Of a stretch of DNA of 64,000 nucleotides, positions 12,801 to 25,235 are shown one piece after another. The translations under genes and the position numbers were made by a program. Numbering within the stretch: the first letter of the stretch is position 1; each line of letters begins with the position of its first letter. The DNA is from Chamaea fasciata (lineage: Eukaryota; Chordata; Aves; Passeriformes; Sylviidae): positions 9,687,156 through 9,751,155 of the forward strand of contig JARCOQ010000002.1 in NCBI GenBank assembly GCA_029207755.1. Reading direction: 5' to 3'. The notes below the pieces were generated by a model. The model was not told the DNA's origin. It saw only the letters and a list, made by a program, of their open reading frames with translations, and did not search any database.

Positions 12801-14610
12801 ACTATATTCTGCTTTCCCTCCAGCATGAGCACTGTCAGGAGCTTAGGCATCTTGATTGCAGAATTCCTGGGAGGGCATCAGAGGTCAGGTAGACCATCAC
12901 ACCAAATTCAAGGAAATTGGAATTTAAGAGGTAATAATTTTTGTAAGCGCACACACCATTTATTTGTTTTTTCAGTGGCTGTGTGAGGTGTACCAGGTAT
13001 TTAAGCCATCCTAGAAATTGGATGTGATTGTCTTGACCTTATTCTACCCTGGTGGTTTAAGTAGAACTTCAGTTGTGCACTTGGCAGGCGGTGACTGATG
13101 GGACACGCAGGCTTGTCTAAGTACAAGCAATCTGCCCATACTACTCAAGGCAAAGTAATTGGCATTTCCCTCTGTCTGCTCAGCCTTGTGACTGCTGGGC
13201 CCAAAGATCCATCAGCACGAGCAGCAATTATGTGAATGCCTGGAATCCTTTCTGCCCAAAGTGTTTTTAATCAGCATGAAAATGATGTAAATAAATGCAA
13301 ACGTGAACCACTCAAGAAGCCTCGCCTCACTTTTTTTTTTTCCCATTAATTTATTGTTATGCTTGTGTTTATTCCTTTATGTATCCATATCATACCATTC
13401 CTTTATTCTTTTTGATTTTGAATGCTTTAAATTTGGCAAGACAACTTTGTGCATAAATTGCAAAACCAGTATGACCTGAACTAATAAATTTTCTATGAGC
13501 TGGGCTCACTTTCTTATTTAGCTGTAAGAAATGTACTCAAAATATTCTTTTTTTTTTTTTTTTGTGCGTGTGTTGTGCTAAATGTAAGCCTTTGATCAGA
13601 CAGTACATGAATAAGGAATGTTGTTTTTCTGAATTAAGTGGAAATGAGGCCTAAGGCAGCCTGCTGTTAGGATCATAAGTACTAAATAAAATATAAACTA
13701 GTTAAACTTTGCAACCTTCCAAGGACAGACATAATTTCATATAGTGAAAGAAATATTATATAATGAATTAAGAGTTTTGACTTAGAAATATTAGAAATAT
13801 TTCATTCTTAGTACAAAACTTTCAAACTAATAAGTAGAAACTGGTGCAGGTGTTCTATCTCACTGGGGATAAGTCTGTAACTTTGTGTCCTATTTTTATT
13901 CTGTGCACCATTTAGATAAATTATTATTACACCCCTTATGCATGTGTTATTTTGAAAGATCAGTATGTGTAGTATTTTCTTGTGCTGCATTATCAGTGGC
14001 AGTTCATAGAAGCCACTTCTCATTTCGCATTGGAGCTTTTAAAGTTTCAGCCTCCCCTGACAACATAGCCCGTACTATTGTAACACATAATAAGTTTAGT
14101 ATTTTTCTAATGAAAGAGATGTTAAAAGGCTTTAATTTGCTTAGAAGGTTTGCTTGCTTAATCTAATACTCCCACCTTAATAAAATACAAACACATTTGA
14201 GACAGGGCTTCGTCACGTAAAAGAAAATAACAAAGCTTAGGTATTGATTAATTTACCTGTCAATAATGCCACAAAATGAGTACAAATTAGCTTACCATCT
14301 TTAGGTGTAACTGCCATTTATTATGTTCTCTGAAACTGCTATCACAGCCATTTTATTTTATTTCAGCATTATTACAGTCATTATATCCTGGGAACTTTTC
14401 TGTGTGTAGAGAAAAACCCCATGTGGTTGCAAAGATGATGACAGTTACAGGGCTGCCTGACCTTCCTGCCCAGGACCTCTCCTGCCTGCTGCTCTTCTGG
14501 GGAGTTTGATACTGTGCTGACAGAACAGCGTGGGGCAGGAGACCGAAACCTCCACAGATTTTCATTAAAACCTAAAATACTGCCTTTATTCATTATTTTG
14601 ATCTTGATCT

Positions 14611-15010
14611 TGATCAAACCACTCTAAGCCCATTTAAACCAGTTCAAACTGGTTTGAATGGTTAGATCTGGTAGAAACCTGTTCAAACTGATTGGATCTG
14701 GTTGAAGCTGGATTGAGCCATTCAGAACTGGTTGGATGTGGTCCAAACTGGCTGGATCTCAATCTGGTCAAAACCTGTAGAACTGGCTGGATCAGATCAA
14801 AACCATTTTGAACCTGTTAAAACTGTTTTGAACCAGCTGAAACATGTCTGAAGCAGTCAGAAATGGTCAGATCTGGTTCAAACTTGTTTCGACCAGTCAG
14901 AACCAATTTGTTCTGGGCTGAACTGGTTCGATACTGTTCAAACCACTCTGAACCATTTTGCATTTGTTGACACTGATTAGAACCAGTGGGATCCAGTTGA
15001 AGCTGTTCAG
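14611..15010. repeat. Degenerate tandem array, 10-bp period, CTGG/CCAG half-sites
   Basis: About 400 bp is a highly degenerate tandem repeat with a strict 10-bp period, roughly 40 units. From 14801 to 15010 almost every tenth base starts a variant of AACYRGTTYR: AACCATTTTG (14801), AACCTGTTAA, AACTGTTTTG, AACCAGCTGA, and so on to AACCAGTGGG (14981) and ATCCAGTTGA (14991). From 14641 to about 14760 the register is shifted by about five bases and a 20-bp dimer GTTCAAACTGGTTGGATCTG is visible. The unit is close to its own reverse complement (AACTGGTT versus AACCAGTT), so both strands carry the same words; 14635-14656 is a near palindrome. The array has no coding potential because 10 is not a multiple of three, and both edges are unique AT-rich DNA. 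I do not recognise the family. Confidence 0.85.
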
Positions 15011-17885
15011 TTTTTCTTTACTAATTCCATCATGGAAGAGAGATGTAGTTTTTAGTCACTGTTACTGATGTGTGTCTCTTAAGGAAGGTGTTCTGGAGAG
15101 CAGGCATCAGTTTTTTCTTCTAATTGATTAATTTGTAGAGTCAAAAAGATAAATATGCAAGTTAGTTTTCTGGGCAAGTTTATCTTATCTCAAGCCACAA
15201 CTCTGCATCTTAATAATAATGTTTAAGGGCAGGGTACGTGTTAAGCACCGTGTGTTAGTGTGGCCTAAAGAAACACACTGTATATGCAAAACCAGCATTT
15301 GTTCTTAACCTCATTAAAGCGTTAAGTCTACTCAGAGAACTATTTGTCTTGGTATAATGGTATTAATTCTTACAGATCAAATTATGTAACTATTACAAGT
15401 CACTCCCAATAATGGGACAATCAGAACTGATAGAAACAGACATTTATGTGTAGTCCTTTCTCTTGTGTTAACCTTACCTTTCGTAAAAAGTCTCAGCACT
15501 AAGACTGGTGATGATAATTCAGTAGAAAAACAATGTGGAGTTTTGGGTAGTGGTCAACACCTCACCTTCTACACCAGAAACCACTGATATTGATCATTCT
15601 TTCTTCTCTCTGTTTGGAAGAGTCAGATGTTGACTTAGAGTGTTTCTTCCACGTTGGAGGCTGCTTCTGTTAATTTTTGTTGTTTGGCAAACACAGTTTA
15701 CTGATCTTTATTAACTTGTAAAACCATTTTTTTTTCCTGCTCACAAACCTGAGCTCCCTTAGTGACTATAATTGACCATTTCTGATTTGTGTTTGTAGCC
15801 CTGCCAGTTTTGCCATCATCCTGTTCTCCCTCTCTCATGGCCTTTGCTGTCCATCTGGTGTTTGTACCTTTGGGAAACCTGTGCTTAAATCTCCTGCTTT
15901 TCTTCAGGGTGTGGTTTTCTGAGTGCCTGAATAAGGTGTCATTGTCACAGACTAATCACATGTGCACCTTTTGTGCTAACATCATGGGAGGGACCAATCT
16001 ATTTATGCCTTATTAAGGATGAGGATTATTATTTTTTATGTTTAAAAAAAAAGTTTGAAGCTCTGACATGACTTTGAGATACACTGATATATAAGAAAAC
16101 TATGAAGAGTGAGAAGTGAACTAGAACAGTAAGAAATACAATGTGAAAATAATTTATCTTTATTTTAGTGGCAAAGGGAGAGAATTTTGTGTGTTTGTAT
16201 TTTGTTCTTTTTTCTAGGTCCTTATATTCCTTTATGCTATGAGGTAAAGCTGTACTGTGTTTTATAGGTCTTGTGTTCTCTTTCACACTGAACCTAAAGT
16301 AGACATGGAACAGAAGCTCTTGTGTATTAATAGGAATAAGGTCAACACTGGTCTTGGAGGCCTATAACAGTTTTACTTTTGGACTGTTTTCCTGTCGAAT
16401 ATTAATAGGCAGATGTCACAGCCAGGAGATACGCCAAGAGGCTCAGGGACTGAACAGGGGGACAGCTTAATTTAGTAATCTTGCACACTGCAAGACAGCT
16501 TTGGAGTTGGAGGCATTGTAGCTTCAGGCATTTTATCTTCAGACAAAATTATGGCTGTACAACCTGAACTAAGTAGCCTTGCTGGCAGCAGGGCTTGCTG
16601 GCTTCTCAGAGCACTGGAAGGTGGCATCGCCCTGTGGCCTGGCCATTCCTGCAGAACTTGTGTGGGAATTGAACTTGAATTGGCAGGAAGGCACACACTC
16701 AGTGCCTGCAATCCGCAGAGATTTTAGCAACTGTGTGTATCAAACATTGTACTGGAGCAGCTCATCTGTCTGCTCTTTGTGTTAAAAGGGGAAAAGGAAA
16801 CAAAGGTTCTTTGGTTCTGCTCAGCACTTTTCTTTCAGTTTCTACAGGTTCAGGTAAATGTGGCTGCAACAGTGCAGTTGCACTGTGTCTTCAACCAGCT
16901 CTACATAAGCTTTATTTGTGACCAAGGAACCTTTAAACATGTTTTGGGTGTTTGTTTTTTCTGAGAAAGGTATTTGGTGCTGGTAATTTGATTTGTGAAC
17001 TGCATATTGAGGTGCAGTTTGAGCTCTTGGTGTGGGAGCCCAAGACAAAAGGTCTTGAGAGCAGAGGGCATGAAGATGGGTGTCACCAGCCAGGTGGATG
17101 GACACTGGGTGACAGAGCAGGAGGGGGCAACTTGGGAAGAAGAGTGTGACCTTGGCATGCTTGTACTGTGATGGGATAAAAGCCCGAAGGTTCCTTTGGG
17201 ATCTCTCCTCAGAGGAATCAGCTCAGGCCATTTCTGTCTTACTGCAGCTTTATGGAATGAGACGTCTGAGATGTGACTTTGGGAAACCTGGGATCAAGCT
17301 GGTGAAGAAACCTGGCCTGTGTGAGTGGGGAGTCCAGAGGGAACCTGCCAGGTCACTGGGGGCAGCACTGTGAAGGGGCTTTGGTCCCAGCAGTGAAAAT
17401 CTGTGACATTGGGAGTGTGGCTGTCAGAGTCTCTCATGAATAATCACACTGGGGAGTTTTCTTTACAGTTCTGTTGACTGTTTTTTTTGTTGTGGGTGTT
17501 TTTTTTTCTTTTTTTCAGAGGCAGAAGGATTTTTAGCATTTTTCAATGTCTATGTAATCTGAAAGTTTTTCTAAAATCTGCTCCTACACCAAAATTTGGC
17601 CAGTGTCTGTGAAGTGTCTCACTTTGAACAGCCTGACTTGTGGCTGTCCCTGTGGGACAGAACCACTTCTCCCCACTTGGTGCTTTGAACCACAGCAACA
17701 CCAGTCATTATGGGGCACAGTGTGAAAACCTAATATCATAACTGTCTTTGCATGTAGAGTGATTATAACTAAGTCACAAGTAAAGTTGGGAGTGTACTTG
17801 AATATTTTCCTGAGAAAATGACCAAAAAAATGTCTGAAAGATACGTAAGGAGCCTTTTATTTGTTGCTTTGGTAAATTCTTCCAC

Positions 17886-17904
17886 TTTTTTTTTTTTTTT
17901 TTTT
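17886..17904 (+). repeat. T19 homopolymer
   Basis: Nineteen consecutive T residues are followed by CTTTTTCAG. It is a simple repeat, and it also forms the pyrimidine tract of the candidate splice acceptor at 17911-17913. Confidence 0.85.
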
Positions 17905-17913
17905 CTTTTTCAG

Positions 17914-18054
17914 AGATTTGGGTTAGCTGATGTTAAATGGGACTCATTATTATTTTTTGTGCTCACTCAGTATCTTTCAGGCAAAGGTTTTAAAGTGCAT
18001 CGCATATTTGTGGCAGAACCCATGACTGAAACTCAAATTTCCTGGCACATTTAG
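17914..18054 (+). other. Candidate exon (speculative), unrecognised protein tail
   Basis: A long pyrimidine tract (T19 then CTTTTT) ends in CAG at 17911-17913, a textbook splice acceptor. The following 141 bp are open to a TAG at 18052-18054 and would encode 46 residues starting RFGLADVKWDSLLFF and ending TETQISWHI. An ATTAAA poly(A)-signal variant lies near 18113. The peptide has mixed charged and hydrophobic residues but no motif I recognise. A T-rich tract before an open frame can arise by chance in AT-rich DNA, so this is a hypothesis for RNA evidence to settle. Confidence 0.15.
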
Positions 18055-19966
18055 CATCTAATTAGTGACCTTGGTTTCAAGTGGATGCATGTGGGCAGGT
18101 CAAAACACATGTATTAAACTCTGCAGTGCCAAACAGAACTGAGTATTTGTGTTTGTATATGCAGGAGCAGGTTCCAAATTTGCTTTTATTTTCTCAAATA
18201 TTATATAACAGCCACTGAGAACAGGAGAAACGATTTGATATGATTAACCTGTCATTGTGTTAATTATATACGGTGCAAGGTTGGGATGGCAGCAACAACT
18301 CATCAGTTTTGTTTCAAACACAAGTCTTCCTGGCAAGTGAGGATTTAGTAAGTTTTAATTCCATCACACATGCTGAGGTTAAGCTCAGTTGGAAGAACTT
18401 TATCCCTGGAATTTTTAGTCAAAGCTCAATCACTCGATTAACTTCCTGAAACTAGAGGATTGACCTCAAATCCTCATCCTTAATAAGAACTTTGCAGTAG
18501 ATAAGATTCAGTAGAAAACACTTCTCTATCTCAAGAAAGGCTTTTCTTTACATTTTTTAATGAAACTGGAAGGATGCAGTTACCCTTCCATTATCAAATC
18601 AACCTTCACTGGAATTCAAACTTCATGACTGGTACCACTGAAATTAAAGTCCACTTGTTGTTTGACTTTTCAGACTTCTTACTTCTTCTCAGTGTAAAAA
18701 ATATAATTACTTTTTACCAGTTAATGCTGCCTACCTCAGTTCAGTTAAATGTATGCAGCATCCACACTATTAGTCACCAGTCTCTTGTTGAGACTGAAAC
18801 ATTGCTATAAATGTTCTTGTGGTGCCCTACAATATTCATCATGACTAGGCATTATTGGGATGCTTTTTGTGGAAAAAAAAAATTAAAGCTATCAGCCACC
18901 TTCAAATAAAGTGTCAGAATAGGTATTTGCATGTATTTTGTATTGTTATTTCCTCAGCTGAACTGATTCTCTAGGGTCAGATGAGGCTTTATTCAACTGG
19001 AGCTTTCTCAGAATTGATGGCATGCCTGGGGGATGCTCCTTGAGATTGAGATTTGCAGAGTAGCACCTTGGAGTTCATTTGATTGTTTGGTAAATGATTA
19101 CTTTGTTTACAAAAAAAGCAGAAGGGTAGCTTGACTTGAGTTGCCAGTCAAGTAGTTAAGTAGTATTATCGATTTTCCCTTGCCATTTTCCTTGTTGGTT
19201 TCGGTTTGATTTTTGTTCTTGTTCAGAATATTCTTGCTATTTTACCTGAAGTTAAAACTTATTATTAAAAGTACTTAGTTTACAGTTGGTCTTAAGTGCA
19301 CTTACATTCTCTTCTTTCCCCTCTCTTCTGCTGAATCTTTCAGGTTTGATGATCTGTTACTTCTAAAATGCAGAAAGGGAAAGCAAGATTGCTCTCCATT
19401 GTTTTCTTATCCTCCTTTGGAGTTACACTGGCCGCTTTTTCGTGCCACCCTTTGCAATGCTGTGTAACATTTGGAATGATCAAGAATCCCTAACTGTTAG
19501 GTACTTGGATTCCACTTAATTACAGTGAGGTTTGTAGTCCTAAATCACATAGTACAGATTGCCATATTCCCAGTCAGCATACCTGAAGAAGCATCTACTG
19601 GGCAAGAAATTGGACTTTTTCCAGCCAATTACCAAATGCTAATTAGAAGATGAAGTAGGTCAAATGAGAATGAATAACTTCTCGTGCTCGTCTTTGCTCA
19701 AGTTCTTTGAGTGGGCTCGCAGGCGAGGCTTGGGAGGTATGGCAGCTTCCACAGGCAGATGTTTTATGTGCCCTGGCTCATTTCACTACAGCTCTTCTGC
19801 ACCATGTGCTTCCTGTCACTGGTGCTCGCCTCATTTTTGTGTGATGGATAGTTCCTCCTGGGGTCCCTTAATTCACACTTCCTTTTAGTGTGGTACTGGT
19901 AATTCTATAGGTCATTCCTAAATGCCTCCCAAAAGTTGAGCCAGGCTGGAACTGGTATTGGAAACC

Positions 19967-20002
19967 AAGTTTAGATATTATTAGAAAATAATATCTAAAC
20001 TT
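19967..20002. repeat. Perfect inverted repeat, 16-bp arms, 4-base loop
   Basis: The left arm AAGTTTAGATATTATT (19967-19982) and the right arm AATAATATCTAAACTT (19987-20002) are exact reverse complements around the loop AGAA. Pairing stops sharply at both ends. It is too short for a typical microRNA precursor, has no T-tract for Pol III termination, and is not flanked by an obvious target-site duplication. Confidence 0.95.
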
Positions 20003-20569
20003 ATGTGGTAGTAAATGAGACAAATGAGACAAACCACACTTCTGTACTTCTATGTACAGTTTAAGGAAATTCTTCTTGAGACATCCAGTTGAACCATATT
20101 CAACAGTACATTTTGAAGTATATAGTACTGAGGTTGCCGTAGAATTTAGAGTATTTAAAACATTTTGATGTTTACAGGTGGTTTGGTTGTATAAAAAAGT
20201 TTGAATTTCACTCCTCTGTATTTATGGAGAGAAAGAGTGCAGAAAGTGTCAGAGTTCTGTAAACAATAGAAGTTTTCAAGATGTTGTCTAGAAAGTATGA
20301 TAAAAAATTAGAGTACATTTTTAAACTTTAGCTTAGATTTCAGTATCTGAATTTTATTTTCAATAGTACTATGGTTGTTTTCTGCTGATTGCCACCTATG
20401 TCATGCCATTTCAATAAATTACACGATTTCTACAATGTTCTCCCACTTTTATTTATGATAACCCTTTATACTCCTCAGAGAGGCCAAGACCTGTCCCTCC
20501 CAGATGGAACACAAAAATGTAGGTTCTTTTTCTTTCTACTGTTCTTAAATCCTGATCTTGTGAATTATT

Positions 20570-20635
20570 TTGGGGGTTGTGGTTTTGTTTGTTTTGGGGT
20601 GGGGGTTTTTTGTTGGTTTGTTTTTTTTTTTTTTT
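20570..20635 (+). repeat. GTTT/GGTT-rich low-complexity tract
   Basis: The tract contains only G and T (GGGGGTTGTGGTTTTGTTTG and so on) and ends in a run of at least 15 T. It is the same class as the tract at 9682-9796. Confidence 0.85.
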
Positions 20636-23600
20636 ACATTTTAAATGTAGTACTTCTAACGAGTAGAATTTAAACTTGATCAACTTATAGCAATATTCTA
20701 TAAGAGTGGTTTTGAAGGGAAAATGAAACAGACAAGAACATGTTAAATTTCAAAAATGAGATAATTTGACTTTAATTTTTTCTGAAGAGAAAGAATGACA
20801 TCTGCTAGGTGCCTGGAGTTGGGAAGAAATCTCCCCTTGAGACTTTCTTATATCTTCTGAAGCACCTTATTATGTCAATGTCACAGATGGAGCATCCTAT
20901 TAGGCTACTACTTATACTGTAATTTTTATATTTTTTCTGTGAAGTGCGACTGTAAAGGAATCATGGCAGGAGAAAAAAAAAAGCACATCTTGAAATACAA
21001 TGAGCTCATCAGTGAGTAAGCCTTTAATAAGATTATAGAAATATGCATAAATAACTTCCTGAATAAAGTCTGTGGTATGTAGAATAATGTAAAAATCCTT
21101 CCTTCATGTACAGAGAAAATTTTTTTATTTAGTACTTGACATTTTGTTTCTTTGCTTGGCACTGTTGAGATTATCTCTGTTTTTTAATTTGAACACTTTT
21201 TAAGGAGTAGTATTTTGGAGCATTTTGTTGTGTTAAAGTAGGTGGGGAAATTAGTCTTCCTTGAAGTTTTGTCATAACAAAATTACAGGTTTTTTACATC
21301 TGGATGTCTAAAAGCAAGGACTGAAGCTTTATGCTTTTATGATGAAAGGCAAATGAGTTGTTATTCTAATTATAAATTTAAAATATCAATAGAAGTACTC
21401 ACTACGTAGCAATAAACATCTCTCTTTAAATTTCCTGTTCTATCGATTGTATCTCATATGATAATGCATTAACTGATTGCTGTTGATCAGCAAAATGAAG
21501 TGAGATTGTATTTATTACTTTTTACTGATGGCTCTCATAATAGATTATTATGGTAAACATGAAAGGCAGAAAAGAGTAATTGCTGCTTCATTTACATTAA
21601 TTATTCATTTTTTAATATCAAACTCTTTTAAAACATATATATGGAATAAATAAAATCACCAGTTTATTGTTGTACAATTAAAATGCAACAATTGTTTGCT
21701 TGTTTGAGGATTTGAAAACAACTGATTTTTTTTTTTGTGATTTTGCTTCCTACAGTTCTGCAGCTCTCACATTTCAGGATAGTTTAACTTTTTTCCTATG
21801 TGAGCAAACAAATACAGAGAGTGATAGTGCAGCTGCTCTGCATATGTGTAATTGTTGACCTTGGTGACACTTTAGTTTTACATTGACAATCATGGCTTAG
21901 AAGGTCAGGGGCTAATTTCCAACACGGACAGAGCATAAACTTACTCTGAGCTTTCTCAACTACTTTATTAGCAGGCTGATTTGTGGAAGAGGCTCTGTTG
22001 CCTTGATGGATCCATTTTTCTGTTTTGCTCATTCTATTTTATGTGCCATCATTGCTGTTGCAGTCTGCAGAGATCCTTATTTAACCCTCACCTCTGTCAC
22101 CTGAATGTCACCAGTCACATTGCCAGGGTAGCCTGTTTTCCACGCATTGAACTCTAATGCAAATGCAAAATATTAAAATATTTTCTTGGCTTTTTGTATT
22201 TGGGTCAAATTCCAATGTCCTGCGATTGGCAACAGGAAAATACGTGACCAGGTCATAGTGAATTTAACTTGTGATTTCAGTGTTGTGCACTCATCCTTGC
22301 CTGATGTATCAAAAATCATTTTGTGTACTGCAAATTACCATATTAATAAGATCTTTTAGAACAGAAACCAGTGGCTAGGTCTTCATTGTCATCTGAACTG
22401 GTTCTGAAGCTTTTCACAGTGAGCACTAAAACTGTTGTCTATGTCTTTATCTTCCGTTGGAACTAGATGATCTTTAATGTCCCCTTGAGTTGTGTGTAAA
22501 AGTGAAGCATAATTCCTATATTTCACAGTGTAACCGGTGTGCCTGTACCTTTCTGACAAACAGAACAAACAAATAAAACCATAACTTATGTTGAATTAGC
22601 ACTTACCCCAGTGGCAGCCAAAGGTAAGTGTAGTTTTATGTCAGCTCTAGGAAATCCCTCTCTGTGTGAACAGCAGTACACAGAGGGCTGTAATGGGAAT
22701 TTTACAAATCCCTCCCTGCAGGGATTTGCATTGTCAGTATGTCTCCCACATATAATATGCTGTAATTGAAAGTCCATTTTTTCCCTCCTAATTATACAAT
22801 AATATTGTTTTACATGTCATGTAAAAGTATGAATTTTCTTAGTTTGTGTATACCTACTTTCAGCAAATCAGAAACATGATAATTTTTTTTCTTTTTTTTT
22901 TTTTGGTGATAAGTATGCTTTGCTACTTTTTAAAAACTGTGTTTCATGCCAGGAGGTTGTTTCCCATAGCCTAGTGACATTCTAGCTTAGTCAGAAACGG
23001 GTATAGCACTGAAAAAAGTTGGCTGGACTGAAAAAAATGGACTATCACGCAGCTAATTTTTAGTGAAGTGTGAGTCAAGGTCTTTATTTCTGGAAGAAAT
23101 GGATATTTCTGAGCCACTGATGTAATAATTTGATTTCTTAAACAGCCTGAATTACACATACTCACAGATGATAAAGGTTTCTAACAAACTGAGTAAACCA
23201 AAATGAGAATTAAAATTCTAAGAAATTACTGTAGAGGTTGGAAGCCTTGACATATTTGTGGTGATCACAAATATTGAAGTCTTGGGTTGGCCAATTAAGG
23301 CGAAATAATCTTGCAACTTTAATAATATGTCCTGAAAATCAAATCACTGTTGGGCCAAGTGGCCCCTGTGGTTTGTCACCAATAATTTCCATAACAGGTT
23401 TTTCCTGCTGCTGAAACCCCAGGATAATGTGAAATTTGCTCAGCCTCCAAGGAGGAAGCAAATCTCAATGGAGCAGTCTATCCACACACCTCTGAGGACA
23501 AAAGATTGAAACCCAAGCACTGGGAAGTCATCCCCAGCAAGCTGTGGTGATCTGCAAGTGTGCAGGTTTGGGGGACACAGGCTACAACTGTCCTGCAGGA

Positions 23601-24942
23601 ACATGAGCTGGACAGATGCTCCACAGCTCTGGGCAAACCCTCTGGTGCCAGATATGGCTTTGAAATTGGCTTTCACAACAGCAGAGTTAGGAGAGGTGAT
23701 GCTGACATGATACCATTTTAGTGTGAACCACCTCAAGGGCAGCTGAAAGGGGTTTGGGAGAAAAGAGACACAGCAGACCTGAGCAGAAATCTGAAGTTTT
23801 GATCTTGGCATTTTACTATAAGAATTGCTAAGAAAAAAAAGGCCAGATCTTGGATTTTCTCCTGGCTTGTCAATGAAGGGTATATACGGCAATAAGGGAA
23901 ACAAACTTCTCAGATGTCTGAGTTTACCCCTTCCTTTCTGAGTTACTCAGCAGTTTGGAGTTTCATCAAGAGTCCCATCCAGTGAGGCAGATATTATTGT
24001 TCTGCTGGATAACCCACTGTGAGCCTCTGACACAGCTTTAATTATATGATATACAAGCTGAAGGCTGGTAGATGGAAATTAGGAAGGTAGCGTTGATTTT
24101 GCAGGTAACTGCTAAAGCAGTCACTGTTGTAATAGACCTATTTTTCAGTATCTACTCCTAAAAGTCTTAAGAAATTGGAAAAGTGACAGAATAGAGTTAC
24201 AGGATGTTTCAGGAATGGAATTCATTCAACTGCAATCTAAGAAAAGTCCATACTCACAGTTTATCAAGGGAGGGGACAAAACATCCCTTTTATAACAATT
24301 GTTCTGTGTATTCTGAGGCGCTGTCTGTGTAGTCTGCAGTTGTCTTCCATGGCTTTAAGATTTTCTGAATTTTATTTAACTCAAAAACACCTTGTGGCAG
24401 AAAGGAGAGTTTGTATAAAACTACGTGTGGGAGTATTTCCTGACTTTTAAGGTGGGCTTTCCCTTTCAAAATTACCTGTTGAAGTCTGAGTGGAGGTGCT
24501 TATAAGTGTATTAATGGAATAACTTTGGAATAAGAAACATGCTAACAGGGCTGGAAGCTGCCAGGTTTGCTCTGTCATTTCTCATCTGCTTCCCTGGTCT
24601 TCTGCAGAACTTTGTGTACCCTAAATAGCAGCATTTCAGTTTTTTGCACATAAATGGTCATATTTTCTTCAGCAGTTTATAAGTTGATATTACTTTTTAA
24701 TTTGCTGGCTTTGCATATGATATTCATTTTAATGCAACACTGAAGGCAAAGAAAATACAACTTTTTTTTAAGCCTTAAGAGTTTGGTTTTATTGAATTTT
24801 AGGTTCAAGTTTATGATTCATAAAAGGGAGACCTTTCAAAAAGTCTTCAGTCAAAATGGGTAATGCATATGTTATAAATTTCTATAGTACTTCTCCACAG
24901 GGTCTTGTTTTTAGATTGCATTAGTCTCCTTTCAAAATAGGG

Positions 24943-25235
24943 AATCACAGAACCATAGAATCATTTGGGATGACAAAAATCAATTGAGTCCAACCATTAA
25001 TCCAGCGTTGCCGTGTCTGCCAATAAACCATGTCCATAAGTGACACGTTTATACATCTTTTAAATACCTTCAGAAATGGTATTTAGGACCTCGTGACTCA
25101 CCCCTCCCTCCCTTGGCAGCCTGTTCCAATTTTTGACAACCTTTTCTGGTGAAGAAATTTTTTCTCATGCCCAATCTAAGTTTCCTCTGGCACAATTTGA
25201 GACCATTTAGTCTTGTTTGCTACCAAAGCCCCACC
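24943..25235 (-). mobile_element. CR1 LINE 3' end, antisense
   Basis: Read on the plus strand it starts with the reverse-complemented CR1 terminus (AATCACAGAACCATAGAATC). It then runs through GAGTCCAACCATTAATCCAG, AATAAACCATGTCCATAAGT, GGCAGCCTGTTCCAATTTTT, GTGAAGAAATTTTTTCTCAT, TCTAAGTTTCCTCTGGCACA and GACCATTTAGTCTTGTTTGC. That order is the 3' end of a CR1 inserted in the minus orientation. It is a different subfamily from the 7.9 kb copy (the 'AAACCATGTCC..AAGTG' type). It is 5'-truncated and considerably diverged. Confidence 0.93.

Larger units (their letters stand above)
8137..14610. other. Non-genic unique DNA, with possible conserved non-coding blocks
   Basis: No gene is recognised. 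The plus-strand frame 8262-8600 (112 codons) is largely mirrored by an open minus-strand frame and has no domain. The frame at 9590-9925 is a translation of a GTTT-rich tract. Within the stretch, 8580-9085 and 12440-12800 look more information-rich and are listed separately. A T16 run lies at 13548-13563. Confidence 0.5.
15011..24942. other. Non-genic unique DNA
   Basis: I find no recognisable gene. Between about 16500 and 17400 the DNA is GC-richer, with overlapping short frames on both strands (longest about 88 codons) but no domain. The 154-codon minus-strand frame at 23440-23904 is the longest in the window but begins at TTG and has no recognisable fold. A perfect octamer ATGCAAAT lies at 22157-22164. 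Specific items (17914-18054, 19967-20002, 20570-20635) are listed separately. Confidence 0.5.

Noticed and set aside
14611..15010. CRISPR array or protein-coding repeat
   Set aside because: There are no spacers between conserved repeats, the period is 10 bp (not a multiple of three), and the genome is a vertebrate one.
19967..20002. microRNA precursor or Pol III gene
   Set aside because: The stem is only 16 bp with a 4-base loop, far shorter than a microRNA hairpin, and no A/B box or terminator accompanies it.
23440..23904. Longest open frame in the window (154 codons, minus strand)
   Set aside because: It starts at TTG rather than ATG (first in-frame ATG about 31 codons in), shows no domain or membrane pattern, and has no convincing splice context. 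One frame of this size is expected by chance in 64 kb searched on six frames.
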